This document shows positions 49,401 to 57,950 of a DNA stretch of 64,000 nt, piece by piece. The notes beneath the pieces were generated by a model. The model was not told the origin of the DNA. It made no database searches and worked only from the letters and a program-made list of their open reading frames with translations. Position 1 is the stretch's first letter; each line of letters opens with the position of its first letter. Position numbers and translations under genes: made by a program. The DNA comes from Primula veris (lineage: Eukaryota > Streptophyta > Magnoliopsida > Ericales > Primulaceae): positions 9,673,314 to 9,737,313 of the forward strand of contig OY821740.1 in NCBI GenBank assembly GCA_963682055.1, in the 5' to 3' direction.

Positions 49401-52044
49401 CAAGAACGCCGGGGCGACCTATCAGAGAATGGTCACCAAGATATTCTCTAAGAACATAGGCCGAACCATGGAGGTCTATATCGACGACATGGTGATAAAA
49501 AGTACCCAGGAGGGGGACCACCTATCCGACCTGAGAGAGGTGTTCGAGACAATACGAAGGCATGACCTGAAGCTGAACGCCTCTAAATGTGCCTTCGGGG
49601 TAGGCGCCGGCAAATTCCTGGGGTTCATGGTGACCCACCGCGGCATCGAAGCGAACCCGTCCCAGATCTCTGCCTTGAAGAATTTGAAAACACCTGAGAA
49701 GAGAAGGGACATACAAAAGCTAGCCGGCATGGCTGCCGCCCTCAACCGATTTATTGCCCGGTTCGGGGATCGATGCAAGCCGTTCTTTACGGCCTTGAAA
49801 GCTCAGAAAAAATTCGAATGGACCGATGAGTGCCGGCGTGCGTTCACTGAGCTGGCGGACTACCTCGGAAGTCCGCCCCTTCTAACCAAGCCGGATCCAG
49901 GCGACGTTCTTACCCTATACCTCGCCGTGTCCGAGATAGCCGTCAGCGCCGTTCTCATCAAGGAACTCGACCGGGAGCAAAGACCTATCTATTACGTGAG
50001 CAAAACTCTCCTCGATGCCGAGGCTAGGTATATGCCCTTGGAAAAACTCGTCCTGGCCCTCGTCGTGGCCTCACGAAAACTTGCTCACTATTTCTCTGCA
50101 CACAGCATTGTGGTCTATACTGACCAGCCTGTGCGAGAAATACTCCAAAAGGGGGATCTCTCTCGACGAATGATGAAGTGGGCCTGCCACTTGAACGCCT
50201 ACGACATCAGCTATGCGCCGCGAACGTCCGTCAAGGGACAGGCCCTGGCCGACTTCGTGGCAGAATTCACTGGGACGGCTCAATGCCCCGACATCACAGG
50301 TTGTGCCCCCGAGACCTGGACCTTGCACGCGGATGGAGCCGCAAATAAGAAAGGGTCCGGCCTCGGCGTCGTGCTCCGATCTCCACGAGGGGATGTGATC
50401 GAGAAGTCAATCCAACTTGGCTTCAGAGCCACCAATAACGAGGCCGAATATGAGGCCGTCATCGCCGGCTTAAAAATGGCCCGAAGCCTCGGAATCAAAA
50501 AGATACTGGTGCATACGGACTCCCAATTAGTCAGCAGCCAGATCAGTGGTGAATTTCAGACGAAGGACGAGAGAATGGCCAGCTACGTGGCCGTCGCTTC
50601 CGGAATACTCCAAAGCTTCGAATGCCAAGAAATCATCAACATCAATAGAAACGAGAACACCCACGCCGATGCACTAGCGACCTTAGCCTCGGTCATGAGC
50701 GACAAGAAAGAGAGAGTCATCACCATAGAATATGTCCCTTCGCCTAGCATCGAGGCAAAGGCAACAATTAACATGGTGACTGACCTTCCGCCGGAGCCGA
50801 GCTGGATGGACCCCATAATCGAATACCATCGCTCCGGTGATCTTCCAGATGATAAGAAAGAGGCCGAGAAAATAAGAAGAACGGCACCAGGATTCTGGAT
50901 AGCTCCCAACGACAAGCTCTATAAAAGATCGTTTTCTGGCCCCTACTTACTCTGCGTCCACCCCGACGTGGTAGTAAGGGTCATGGAGGAAATTCACGAA
51001 GGAACGTGTGGGAGCCATACCGGGGGCAGATCGCTGGCCAACCGAGCCTTAACCCATGGATATTGGTGGCCCCTCATGCAGAAAGACGCTAAGGCTTTCG
51101 TGCTCAAGTGCGAGAAGTGTCAGAAGTACGCACCCATACCCCATGCCCCGGCGCAAAAAATGAGCAGCGTGACCTCGCCCTGGCCCTTTGCACAATGGGG
51201 CATGGACATCGTCGGACCATTCCCCGTGGCCCCGGGGGGGAAGAAGTTCCTCCTTATGGTCACCGATTACTTCTCAAAGTGGGTGGAGGCCGTGGCCTTA
51301 GCGAAAATAACGGAGGCCGAAGTGATACGTTTCCTCTGGAGAGACGTGATCACCAGATTCGGAATCCCCTACTCGATCGTCGCGGACAACGGGGGACAGT
51401 TCACCGGGGTCAAATTGAAAGCGATGTATGCAAAGTATCACATCAAGAACTACTATTCGACCCCGTCGTACCCCCAATGCAACGGACAAGCCGAGGTATC
51501 CAACAAGACCGTGCTCGACGGAATCAAAAAGAGGCTAGACGAGTCCAAAGGACGATGGGCCGCAGAACTGCATCACGTCCTATGGGCCTACCGAACGACA
51601 AGAAGACGGGGCACTCAACAGACACCCTATAGCCTCACTTACGGAATGGAAGCTATCATCCCGTTAGAAATCGGGCTTCCTTCTCTAAGGACGGACATGG
51701 TGGGAGACGGGCTGAACGAAAAGATGATGGGGCTCGAGCTAGACTATGCCGACGAAAGAAGAGAGGTTGCGGCCATCCGTAACGCCGAGTATAAAAACGA
51801 ACTGGGACGTTCCTATAACAAAAGAGTGAACGCCAGACGTTTCCAAGACGAAGACCTCGTGCTACGCAAAGTAAACAACAACACCAGGGTACAGTCCGAC
51901 GGCAAGCTAGGCCCCAATTGGGAAGGCCCCTATCGAATCCTCGGTGCAGTAGGGAACGGGGCCTACCTGTTGGGTCGTCTTCCCAACGACGTCCCGGTAG
52001 ACCGACCTTGGAACGTCAACAATCTAAGGAAGTACTACCAGTAG
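46462..52044 (+). CDS. Gag-Pol polyprotein (Tat-type Ty3/Gypsy)
   Basis: A single uninterrupted frame of 1860 aa encodes everything needed for retrotransposition. Domains with rough positions: a charged, Arg-rich N-terminus (100-200); the Gag capsid-like region around 220-335 (W-rich, FNADSDPEAHLRHY); a zinc-knuckle-like CEYHRGRGHHTNEC at about 485; an aspartic protease with VDQGASVNIL at about 627; reverse transcriptase about 850-1060 with catalytic YIDD at about 1006; a first RNase H about 1130-1240; a second, archaeal-type RNase H about 1285-1410 (HADGAANKKGSG, NNEAEYEA, HTDSQL, HADALA). Integrase follows with an HHCC zinc finger at about 1513-1560 and a DDE core (GMDIVGP about 1580, VADNGGQF about 1640, GQAEVSNK about 1675). 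All catalytic signatures are present. The first ATG after the leader was taken as start. Gag and Pol are in one frame, so no frameshift is needed. Confidence 0.96.
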   Translation: MSGNNRFDTPSSRPPHVLGMPRTLSFDETPRTAGTSGPTPLAAIAATPRTRAELTEMMLDIHQKELVALAAQKALIATLMAPEPEPVLQDVSQGEPAPRPTKSVMSRLGPRRRPPLETPREPTRGEESEHSREGNSRQNDERSIHSRLHRHEDSRSSRPESSRAHTNKSPRTRRRGRRGRHDAAGEAAMKIVASTRSTPFSDDIEYSAPPRNFVAPVFQTFNADSDPEAHLRHYRYQMNHWSHLDQLMCRCFPASLGRLASKWFQSLPANSVHCWDDLAYDFAHRFINLKERVTQPEQLYQVRVQSKETLENYDSRFWLKHAECADCPDSTAIAAFRQNMVVGSRIRNEMIATPPSSVPQLRSLIKQHIDIEKDMRSAGATRSVALIDQPRDRFITTSPRRNRPIAERMERPRTGRNLQPAPKRRKEDPRPGHQTPVVSGSDAAYSTTFRLPLVELLNQIENEPFFSWPLPLRNEPAPGPNDKICEYHRGRGHHTNECHGLKARLEGWVRDGLMDKYVKSRRESDRDGERVDESQQDLPPPVMICHVIHSGPKRSIQNGAERTSAREALMKQHVCLAESSSPRKKYKRNSKPDVSFTDFDLVGVDVPHTDALVISAQIGLCAVGRILVDQGASVNILFEDLFRKMGLKEEQLETDVPPLYGFNSEAVRPKGNITLPVKTGTKVMSVEFTVVNVPSVYNVILGRPWLHGMDGISSTLHQKVKYPAGSGVETISGNQKVSRSCAMAVYSGKKMVSTQSAMNIEAEDPKLLKELNKKMGPEAEDKVEEGLLKIRIPGYDEDHFFMVGEKLTKPEVTDLVELLLQFLDNFAWGPSEMPGISSDLACHQLNVNPNAKPVMQKGRRVSPEHADAINEEVEKLLLAGAIREIYYPRWLANPVVVPKKNGKLRVCIDYTSLNKACPKDPFPLPKIDQIVDSTAGAARMSFLDACSGYHQIPMSEADQEKTAFITPRGNYCYKVMPFGLKNAGATYQRMVTKIFSKNIGRTMEVYIDDMVIKSTQEGDHLSDLREVFETIRRHDLKLNASKCAFGVGAGKFLGFMVTHRGIEANPSQISALKNLKTPEKRRDIQKLAGMAAALNRFIARFGDRCKPFFTALKAQKKFEWTDECRRAFTELADYLGSPPLLTKPDPGDVLTLYLAVSEIAVSAVLIKELDREQRPIYYVSKTLLDAEARYMPLEKLVLALVVASRKLAHYFSAHSIVVYTDQPVREILQKGDLSRRMMKWACHLNAYDISYAPRTSVKGQALADFVAEFTGTAQCPDITGCAPETWTLHADGAANKKGSGLGVVLRSPRGDVIEKSIQLGFRATNNEAEYEAVIAGLKMARSLGIKKILVHTDSQLVSSQISGEFQTKDERMASYVAVASGILQSFECQEIININRNENTHADALATLASVMSDKKERVITIEYVPSPSIEAKATINMVTDLPPEPSWMDPIIEYHRSGDLPDDKKEAEKIRRTAPGFWIAPNDKLYKRSFSGPYLLCVHPDVVVRVMEEIHEGTCGSHTGGRSLANRALTHGYWWPLMQKDAKAFVLKCEKCQKYAPIPHAPAQKMSSVTSPWPFAQWGMDIVGPFPVAPGGKKFLLMVTDYFSKWVEAVALAKITEAEVIRFLWRDVITRFGIPYSIVADNGGQFTGVKLKAMYAKYHIKNYYSTPSYPQCNGQAEVSNKTVLDGIKKRLDESKGRWAAELHHVLWAYRTTRRRGTQQTPYSLTYGMEAIIPLEIGLPSLRTDMVGDGLNEKMMGLELDYADERREVAAIRNAEYKNELGRSYNKRVNARRFQDEDLVLRKVNNNTRVQSDGKLGPNWEGPYRILGAVGNGAYLLGRLPNDVPVDRPWNVNNLRKYYQ

Positions 52045-52136
52045 GGCTCGGCCGTTATGTCTTTGTGTAAATAAGAACGTGATGTAAATTTGTGCCTATG
52101 GGCTTCATAAATGAAAACTGTTGTTATAAATTCTCT

Positions 52137-52560
52137 TAAGTGTTTCAGAACACGAGCCTATACGGCACCCCGGTTCACATTTACTTGAATTTTTCAGTTC
52201 ATTTAAATTCTCTGTGTTTCAGAACACGAGCCTATACGGCACCCCGGTTCACATTTACTTGAATTTTTCAGTTCATTTAAATTTTCAATGTGTTTCAGAA
52301 CACGAGCCTATACGGCACCCCGGTTCACATTTACTTGAATTTTTCAATTCATTTAAATTTTCTGTGTTTCTATGTGTTTCAGAACACGAGCCTATACGGC
52401 ACCCCGGTTCACATTTACTTGAATTTTTCAATTCATTTAAATTTTCTGTGTTTCTATGTGTTTCAGAACACGAGCCTATACGGCACCCCGGTTCATATTT
52501 ACTTGAATTTTTTAGTTCATTTAAAATTCTCTAAGTGTTTCTACACGTGCCAACTCGGTT
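52137..52560. repeat. Tandem repeats in the post-pol region, 74-84-bp unit x5 plus a partial
   Basis: Units start at 52141, 52215, 52291, 52375 and 52459. Each has TGTTTCAGAACACGAGCCTA, TACGGCACCCCGGTTCA(C/T)A, TTTACTTGAATTTTT and AGTTCATTTAAAT. The last two full units are 84 bp because of an extra TGTTTCTA. A degenerate sixth begins near 52535. Repeats in this position are a known feature of Tat/Ogre-type elements and a proposed source of satellite DNA. Two overlapping plus-strand frames here are repeat artefacts. Confidence 0.95.
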
Positions 52561-52792
52561 TATCATGTATATAAAATGAGAGCCCCAATGCCGAAGCATA
52601 AGGGCCCCCTCATTTGGGAGCATGCATATGAGGTATAAATCACAACGGGAATTAAAAACAAGAAACAAGAAATAGAGAAGAATAAAAGACAAAGTCCAAA
52701 ATTGTTTTCTCATTTCATTAATCAAAAGCTATTACAAGCTAAGTGCAGAAAAAAGATTACATCGAAAACAAAATAAAGAACTACAAAAAGCC

Positions 52793-55467
52793 CTAAGCAG
52801 CCCCCTCATCATCATCATCAGCTTCATCCTCGGAGAGGGCTCGAGGGGTTAAGGGAACCACCTCGGGAATGGGAGCAGAGGGGACGGGAACCAAGATGTT
52901 TTCTATGTTCCACACCGGATGATCCGGTCCCGCCCTCATAAAAGCTGCTGCCTCAGACCAGCCATCAACATAGAAGGAATTAAAGTCCTTCTGTGTTGAT
53001 AGCTCCAAGGCGGCGCTCATCTCCGCCTCGGCGGCTAGAACCGCAGCCTTTACTTTTTCGGCCACTCCGGCCTCAGTGGCTTCGACTGCAGCTTTCACCT
53101 TGTCGGCCAAGCTCGCTTCAGCCTCCTTCAGAGCTGTAACCGCAGCTTGTTCACGCTCTTCGGCCTCAGCACTCGCCTTCGCGGCCTCAGCTCGCCGAGC
53201 TTCCAAGGACTCGACGAGGCCCTCGGCCCTCTCAGCCCTTATTTGGGCCTCCTCCGCCTTCTTTAGAGCGTCGTCGGCCTGCTTAGCGCTGGCCTCGGCC
53301 TTCGAAGCCCACGACCTCACCAGTTGCCCTTGCTGGTAGACATACTGGTTCATTGTTAAATAGGCCTACAAAAGAAGAGATATACTTAGCAGAATTTACA
53401 AAAGAAACAAATATCACTAAGAAGTAAACGAATACAACGTTTTACCTGCGGGATCATGGCCATGGCCGACGCCATGGCAGAAGCAAGGTCGCGACCACGT
53501 TGGTCGGCCTCGACAGTCTGCTGCTGAAGCGCGGCCAGCGCAAGCAGGCCAGCGGAGGGATGGCCCTCCATAATACTCCGAACCCCGGTCGCCGCCTTGA
53601 CCTCCTCTGGAGTCTGGATAGGCATCCTTGGAAACGGGGAGCCAGAACCTGAGCTTGAGCCTGAAGCGCTAGGCGTCGGACCCTTTGCCTGAGCGGTTGA
53701 CACCGCTCGCCCTTCATCTACAACCACGGGCTCCCTAGGCTTCGGGATTGTCACGATGCCCTCCCGTGGGTCAGATTCCCCAGTACGTGCCTTCTTCGCA
53801 TCACGGGGGGCCTTCGCCTCCTCCCTCTTTCTCTTGGCAGCCTCGGCAAGCTCGGCTTTTCTAGCGGCTCGTTCACGCCTCAATTGCCCCGCCAAGCCCC
53901 CCAACCTCTCCAAGGTCTTCGCCTTAGCATCAGCAGGGGCCACCTCCACCACTTCTTCATCCTCTGCCTCGACCGCCCCCTCCTTAACGGCCTCATTGAC
54001 CTCTTTCTCAACGACCTCGGGCTCGGGCTCCTCGACTTCATCCCCAACCTCAGCAGGAACCACCTCTTCCTCCTCCTCCTCGTCAGACCGGATCACCTAT
54101 AGTGGCCAAACAGAGAATGAAGTTAGAAAAATTCGCAAAAACCACAAAATTTGTCTAAGTATAAAACTGTAAAGTTAAAGCTAACTCACCATAGTCCGTG
54201 AGGTGCCCAAGGCTGGCCCGGTTGGTGGGGCCTCAGGAGAGCTATCTTCCAGACGAAAGAGGCCCGTCGAATCCGGCGCCCTCGAGCTTAGGGGAGGAAC
54301 ATCCAGCAACGGTTTCCCATGCTGGTCGATATAGCTGCGGGTACCGTCCGCCCCCTCCCTATAATGGAGGACGGTACCATCAGGCCGGGTTTCAAACATA
54401 ACCCCAGCCGACGCAGGAGCAAAGGAGGTAATCACCACGGCCTTCGCCCTGCCGCTTGACTTCGGCTTCGTGGCCTTCTTCGCCACGGTCACAACCTCGA
54501 CCTCGGCCTCAGCTTCTTTGATGGCCTTAGGTGGGAGGGTGGATTCAAAACCCTTTTCTTTCTCCCACCGTTCCCGGGAGTACCCCACTGGACAGAAGGT
54601 CCTAGGAGGCCAAAGGAACTCATTCCCCTTACAACTGGTAGGGGAGCTACAGAGTAACAGACGCTCCGCATCGCGAGCGCCTGCGTCGGTCCCATCCGGA
54701 CCCCACCAGTTCAACGCCAACTCTATGGACCTCACGTTCGGGTCCCCGAGACCCCTTAGACTCGCGGCCACAGTGGCCTTATTCTCTTTGTTGCTTAAGA
54801 CCCTCCCCGGTCTGGTTGGGAGGGTCAAATCATCCCGGTGGAGCCAGTCACCCTCCACCACGATCACATCTTGTGTGTAACCCCGATTCGAATCGGAGTT
54901 ACCCAAGATAAGCTGGTTGTGTGACCGACACCGCAGGTACGGCTGCCTGCTTTTGGCTTGGGAGCTAGGCTCGCTCTGTAAGAACTCGTAACAAGCGAGC
55001 AGCTCCCTTAGCCCCAATGGCTCCGGTAGAGTCGAGCCTAACAGCTCGTTTAGAGCCTCCATCCCGGCACAGATCCGGTGGGCTTGCAGAGGCCACTGAC
55101 AAGGAAGAGTTTGCGTCCAGGCGCATAACTCCGCCAGCAGCTCCGGGATTGGGAGGTGAGTGCCCCCGTACAGAAGGGACGAGAGAGAGAGCGTCACCAT
55201 GCTCTTCGGATCCGCTACGATCCCGTTCACCTCGTCGGAGTTCTGACACCTCCGAAGACGGAACCCTTCGCCGATCCCGCAGAGCTGTCGGAACTCTTCG
55301 AGATCGGACCCATGAGTCCGTATCATGATACTGCTGTCGTTGCTATCGACGCTCAGGGACGGGTCGAGGACCATGGCCCGGAATGGGAGCGCGTTGGCCA
55401 TCACGGCCAAACGTTGAGGAGTAGGGGCAACCATCGGACCCTTGCCGGCTCCGTGTTTAATAACCAT
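52793..55467 (-). CDS. Antisense accessory gene of the Gypsy element, three exons, 833 aa when spliced
   Basis: Three open blocks on the minus strand join through consensus introns in phase 0: 55467-54190 (426 codons), 54096-53446 (217), 53365-52793 (190 + stop). Donors are ATG|gtgag and CAG|gtaaa; acceptors are ctatag|GTG and ttgtag|GCC. Exon 1 encodes a globular region with LPIPELLAELCAWTQTLPCQ, WWGP and VIVVEGDWLHRDD that resembles the plant 'putative gypsy-type transposon' family (Pfam Transposase_28) in style. Exon 2 is acidic (EEEEEEVV) then basic (RKREE, KKAR, nuclear-signal-like). Exon 3 is an Ala/Glu/Lys-rich coiled coil with an acidic end. Function is unknown; nuclear localisation or packaging is only a guess. 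It may be made as antisense to the sense RNA. Confidence 0.8.
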
Positions 55468-55524
55468 TTTCTGGCTTTGAGTATTCGAAGATGAAATTTG
55501 CTAAGGGAGAAGAAGGAGAGAGAG

Positions 55525-55532
55525 TATTTATA
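55525..55532 (-). promoter_or_regulatory. Proximal TATA box for the antisense gene
   Basis: TATAAATA on the minus strand, 58 bp upstream of the ATG at 55467, which would give a leader of roughly 25-30 nt. A second TATAAATA is at 55589-55596. Both lie outside the LTR, so the gene appears to have its own promoter. Confidence 0.6.
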
Positions 55533-55588
55533 CTGTGGAGGCTTGTAGAGAGAAGTTGAAAAAAGTGAAAAATGATTTTCACTGAGGG

Positions 55589-55596
55589 TATTTATA
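55589..55596 (-). promoter_or_regulatory. Distal TATA box for the antisense gene
   Basis: A second minus-strand TATAAATA 64 bp upstream of the proximal one, in a similar GGTGAAAA-flanked context. The two may reflect a local duplication (AGAAGGTGAAAAGAC is also repeated at 55608 and 55629). Confidence 0.5.
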
Positions 55597-55987
55597 GACC
55601 CCCACCAGAAGGTGAAAAGACACTTACCAGAAGGTGAAAAGACGCGACGGCTCATTGCACGAACTCCCACAAAGGACAGCCGCCACTCAACCCACGCCCT
55701 CCACGTGTACAATGAGGAGAGGTCGTCTGCCAAGTGTCACCCTTCAGCCGTTTTAGCATTAATGGCATTGGAGAAACTGAAAAGACAGAGGCGGCGCCCC
55801 ATAATTACAAGACTGGCATGCTCCACGTGTAAGAAATCCATGTATGGTTGAATACGTATCAAGAGACGAGTCACGCCGAGGTGCCTCTAGACAGCCAAAT
55901 TTAAAGACAGAATGACCGGAGCCCCCGTAAAGTGAGGAAGATACTCACCGACATTGTCACTAACGACGACTCCGGACAGGGAGCTGT

Positions 55988-56688
55988 TGGCGAGGGAATG
56001 TCAGTGTCCCCTCGTCCGGACCGATATCACTACAGAAAGATACAATCCGGGGCCCTATACAGCGGATGTATCATCACCCCGGCTCAATACCAAACGGGGT
56101 GAAGCTAGGCCGGCCCAAAGAAGCGTGTCGAGTACGCTTCCCCAATTAATGCTGCTGACCCCCCCCTGGGGGACCCTCCTGGCGTTTCATCGACGTGGCC
56201 CAATCACAGGCCACCTCCCTGTGGGCCCCGGAAGAGGATAGTACCCTTGTCAGAGTCATAAATGACCTGACGCCGTTGGATCAGCATCTCACAGTACAGT
56301 GATCCAAGGGCTAATACGCCTCTGATCACACTATAAATACCCCCACTAATACCACTTAGAGGAGGACGCAAAAAAGAGAGAGAAAAGAGAAAAAGCCTAC
56401 ACAACCCGGATCCCCCCTTGAACACCGTCTGTACCACTAGATAGGACAGCTTGTAACCGGCCCGATCCCTCCCCCTTAACTATATTACTACTTTCCGTTA
56501 ATACCGATACTGACTTGATCGTCGGAGAGGGAAAACCCGGTACATACCCCGGGCCCCTGTTTGTTTCTTGCGCAGGCACGAAGGCCACCCCGTCACCCTA
56601 GCCGTCGTATATTACTCCGGATACCGTGAAAGATCGGAGCCGACGCGAATCGATTAAGCCGAGCTTGGGAAGAAAATCAGGCTCGCCA
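55988..56688 (+). repeat. 3' LTR of the Gypsy element
   Basis: 701 bp, same ends as the 5' LTR and followed by the target duplication TAAGT (56689-56693). One base differs from the 5' LTR by eye (A at 56438). Reading frames annotated in both LTRs are non-coding shadows. Confidence 0.95.
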
Positions 56689-56868
56689 TAAGTTTATTTT
56701 CAAAAATTGAGAGTAACTGAGTAATGTACATATGAGTTAGGGTTTTCACTCGACCATCTTGAATCACAGCCAAACAAGGTCTTAGTTCAATAGCCCAAGA
56801 GGCTGTGTCAAAGGGGTTTTGTGTGAAATGTGTACCTTTATCTGAACTTAACATATTGTTTACCAAAA

Positions 56869-57005
56869 AATGCCGAATCTAGCTACAGGTCCACGACCAA
56901 TGTGGCATGTTCAATTTTTTTTTCCCATCATGCCATAGAATCTAGCTATAGGTCCACGACCAATGGCATGTTCAAAAAGACGCCGAATCTAGCAATAGGA
57001 TCGAA
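56869..57005. repeat. Short tandem repeat, about 65-bp unit x2.5
   Basis: Units share GCCGAATCTAGC(T/A)A(C/T)AGG(T), CCACGACCAATG and GGCATGTTCAA. The second unit reads ATAGAATCTAGC. It lies just right of the Gypsy insertion; the wider flank 56694-57190 shows nothing else. Confidence 0.8.
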
Positions 57006-57194
57006 AAAGTTAGCTGGTTTACCAATTTAGCTTCCTCTCCAGTTCAAACATGTTGGAAAAATATTTTAATTAAGATGATCCAGTTAAAAAGTTTTGAATA
57101 ATCCTATTCTATTTACTGATCTAAATGCCAAAAGACAAAAGCCAAGACCATTCACCAGTTACGTTATACATACAAATGCAATACGACTGAAATA

Positions 57195-57429
57195 CTCTCT
57201 GTGTTCCTATTTAATTGTCCACTACGAAACTACGTGCAATTTTGACCGGCCAATAACTTGTATCAAAATTATCGGAATGAAAATTTTTAATAGTTGATAA
57301 TATAGTTCAAATGTTAAATTTTATGATTAGATTTTAAAAAAATTCATATCGACAATTTTTATATAAGTTCTAAACCGGTCAAAATTGCACGTAGTTTCGT
57401 AATGAACAATTAAATGAGAATGGATGAAG
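57195..57429. mobile_element. Stowaway-like MITE, copy 3
   Basis: A 235-bp element with a TA target at both sides (57193-57194, 57430-57431). Its arms contain ACTACGAAACTACGTGCAAT and, inverted, TTGCACGTAGTTTCGTAATG; ATTTTGACCGG(C) occurs in both arms. Closely related to copies at 40246 and 43288. Confidence 0.88.
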
Positions 57430-57950
57430 TATTAAGATGGGAGTTAAATGAAATATTTGAATATAATACCTACACACATATTAAGGTTAAAAAAAGACCA
57501 CTGTGCCATTTACTGAACCCATTGGCTGATCTTACTATGAGTAGGACCAGCTCTGCTTGACATTAGTCCATCAGAGAAAGTAACGTACACCCGAGTCATA
57601 AACTCACTTTAATTTTGTGATAAACTTAGAACAAAATACTAGCTTGTGAGTTTGTCTCATGCAATGCAAGCTATAACCAGAAAAGAATTCGCAAATGCTA
57701 GCAATTATACAAAAAAGATAAATTTCAGTTTGTTCTGGACCTACTGGTTTTAATTTTCACCATCACATGAATTTTATTGCTAAAATTAAGATAACTGTAA
57801 GCTACAACTACGCCATACATGATTGTTCAAAAAAAGTACTTTCCTCAAATTGCAGCAAATCAGAACATGCTAAAACAAATTCAGGAACTAAAAGTCTAAA
57901 ACTTTAGTTAACAAAATGCTTCGATCTGTTAAGTTTATTTTTCCAGTTAT

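Larger units (their letters stand above)
45700..56688 (+). mobile_element. Complete Ty3/Gypsy LTR retrotransposon, Tat type, 10,989 bp
   Basis: Order: 5' LTR 45700-46400, primer-binding site 46403, gag-pol 46462-52044, tandem-repeat block 52137-52560, antisense gene 55467→52793, 3' LTR 55988-56688. The 5-bp TAAGT duplication flanks the whole. Integrase lies after RNase H, the Gypsy order, and a second RNase H follows the first, a feature of the plant Tat clade. Extra antisense genes between pol and the 3' LTR are also known from Tat relatives such as Grande. The LTRs differ at one base by eye and gag-pol is open throughout, so the insertion is very recent and possibly still competent. No clean polypurine tract was seen; GGACAGGGAG at 55974-55983 is the nearest candidate. 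Confidence 0.96.

Noticed and set aside
48942..49451. 169-aa and other frames overlapping gag-pol
   Set aside because: Out-of-frame shadows of the RT region; they lack any domain and have the skewed composition expected of a shifted GC-rich coding frame.
52214..52574. Two overlapping frames of about 100 aa with repeated peptide units
   Set aside because: They are translations of the 74-84-bp non-coding tandem repeats after pol.
52793..54096. Two independent small antisense proteins starting at 53353 and 54096
   Set aside because: The 54096 'start' is GTG directly after a splice acceptor, and the 53353 ATG lies 12 bases inside an in-phase acceptor; one spliced gene explains all three blocks better.
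53756..54172. Ser/Ala-rich plus-strand frame of 138 aa
   Set aside because: Shadow of the Glu/Ala-rich exon 2 of the antisense gene on the opposite strand.
55974..55987. Polypurine tract before the 3' LTR
   Set aside because: GGACAGGGAG is purine-rich but interrupted and not adjacent to the LTR start, so it is mentioned only as a candidate.
46462..56688. Possible envelope-like gene in the Gypsy element
   Set aside because: The only extra gene is antisense and has neither signal peptide nor membrane segments, so it does not resemble an Env protein.
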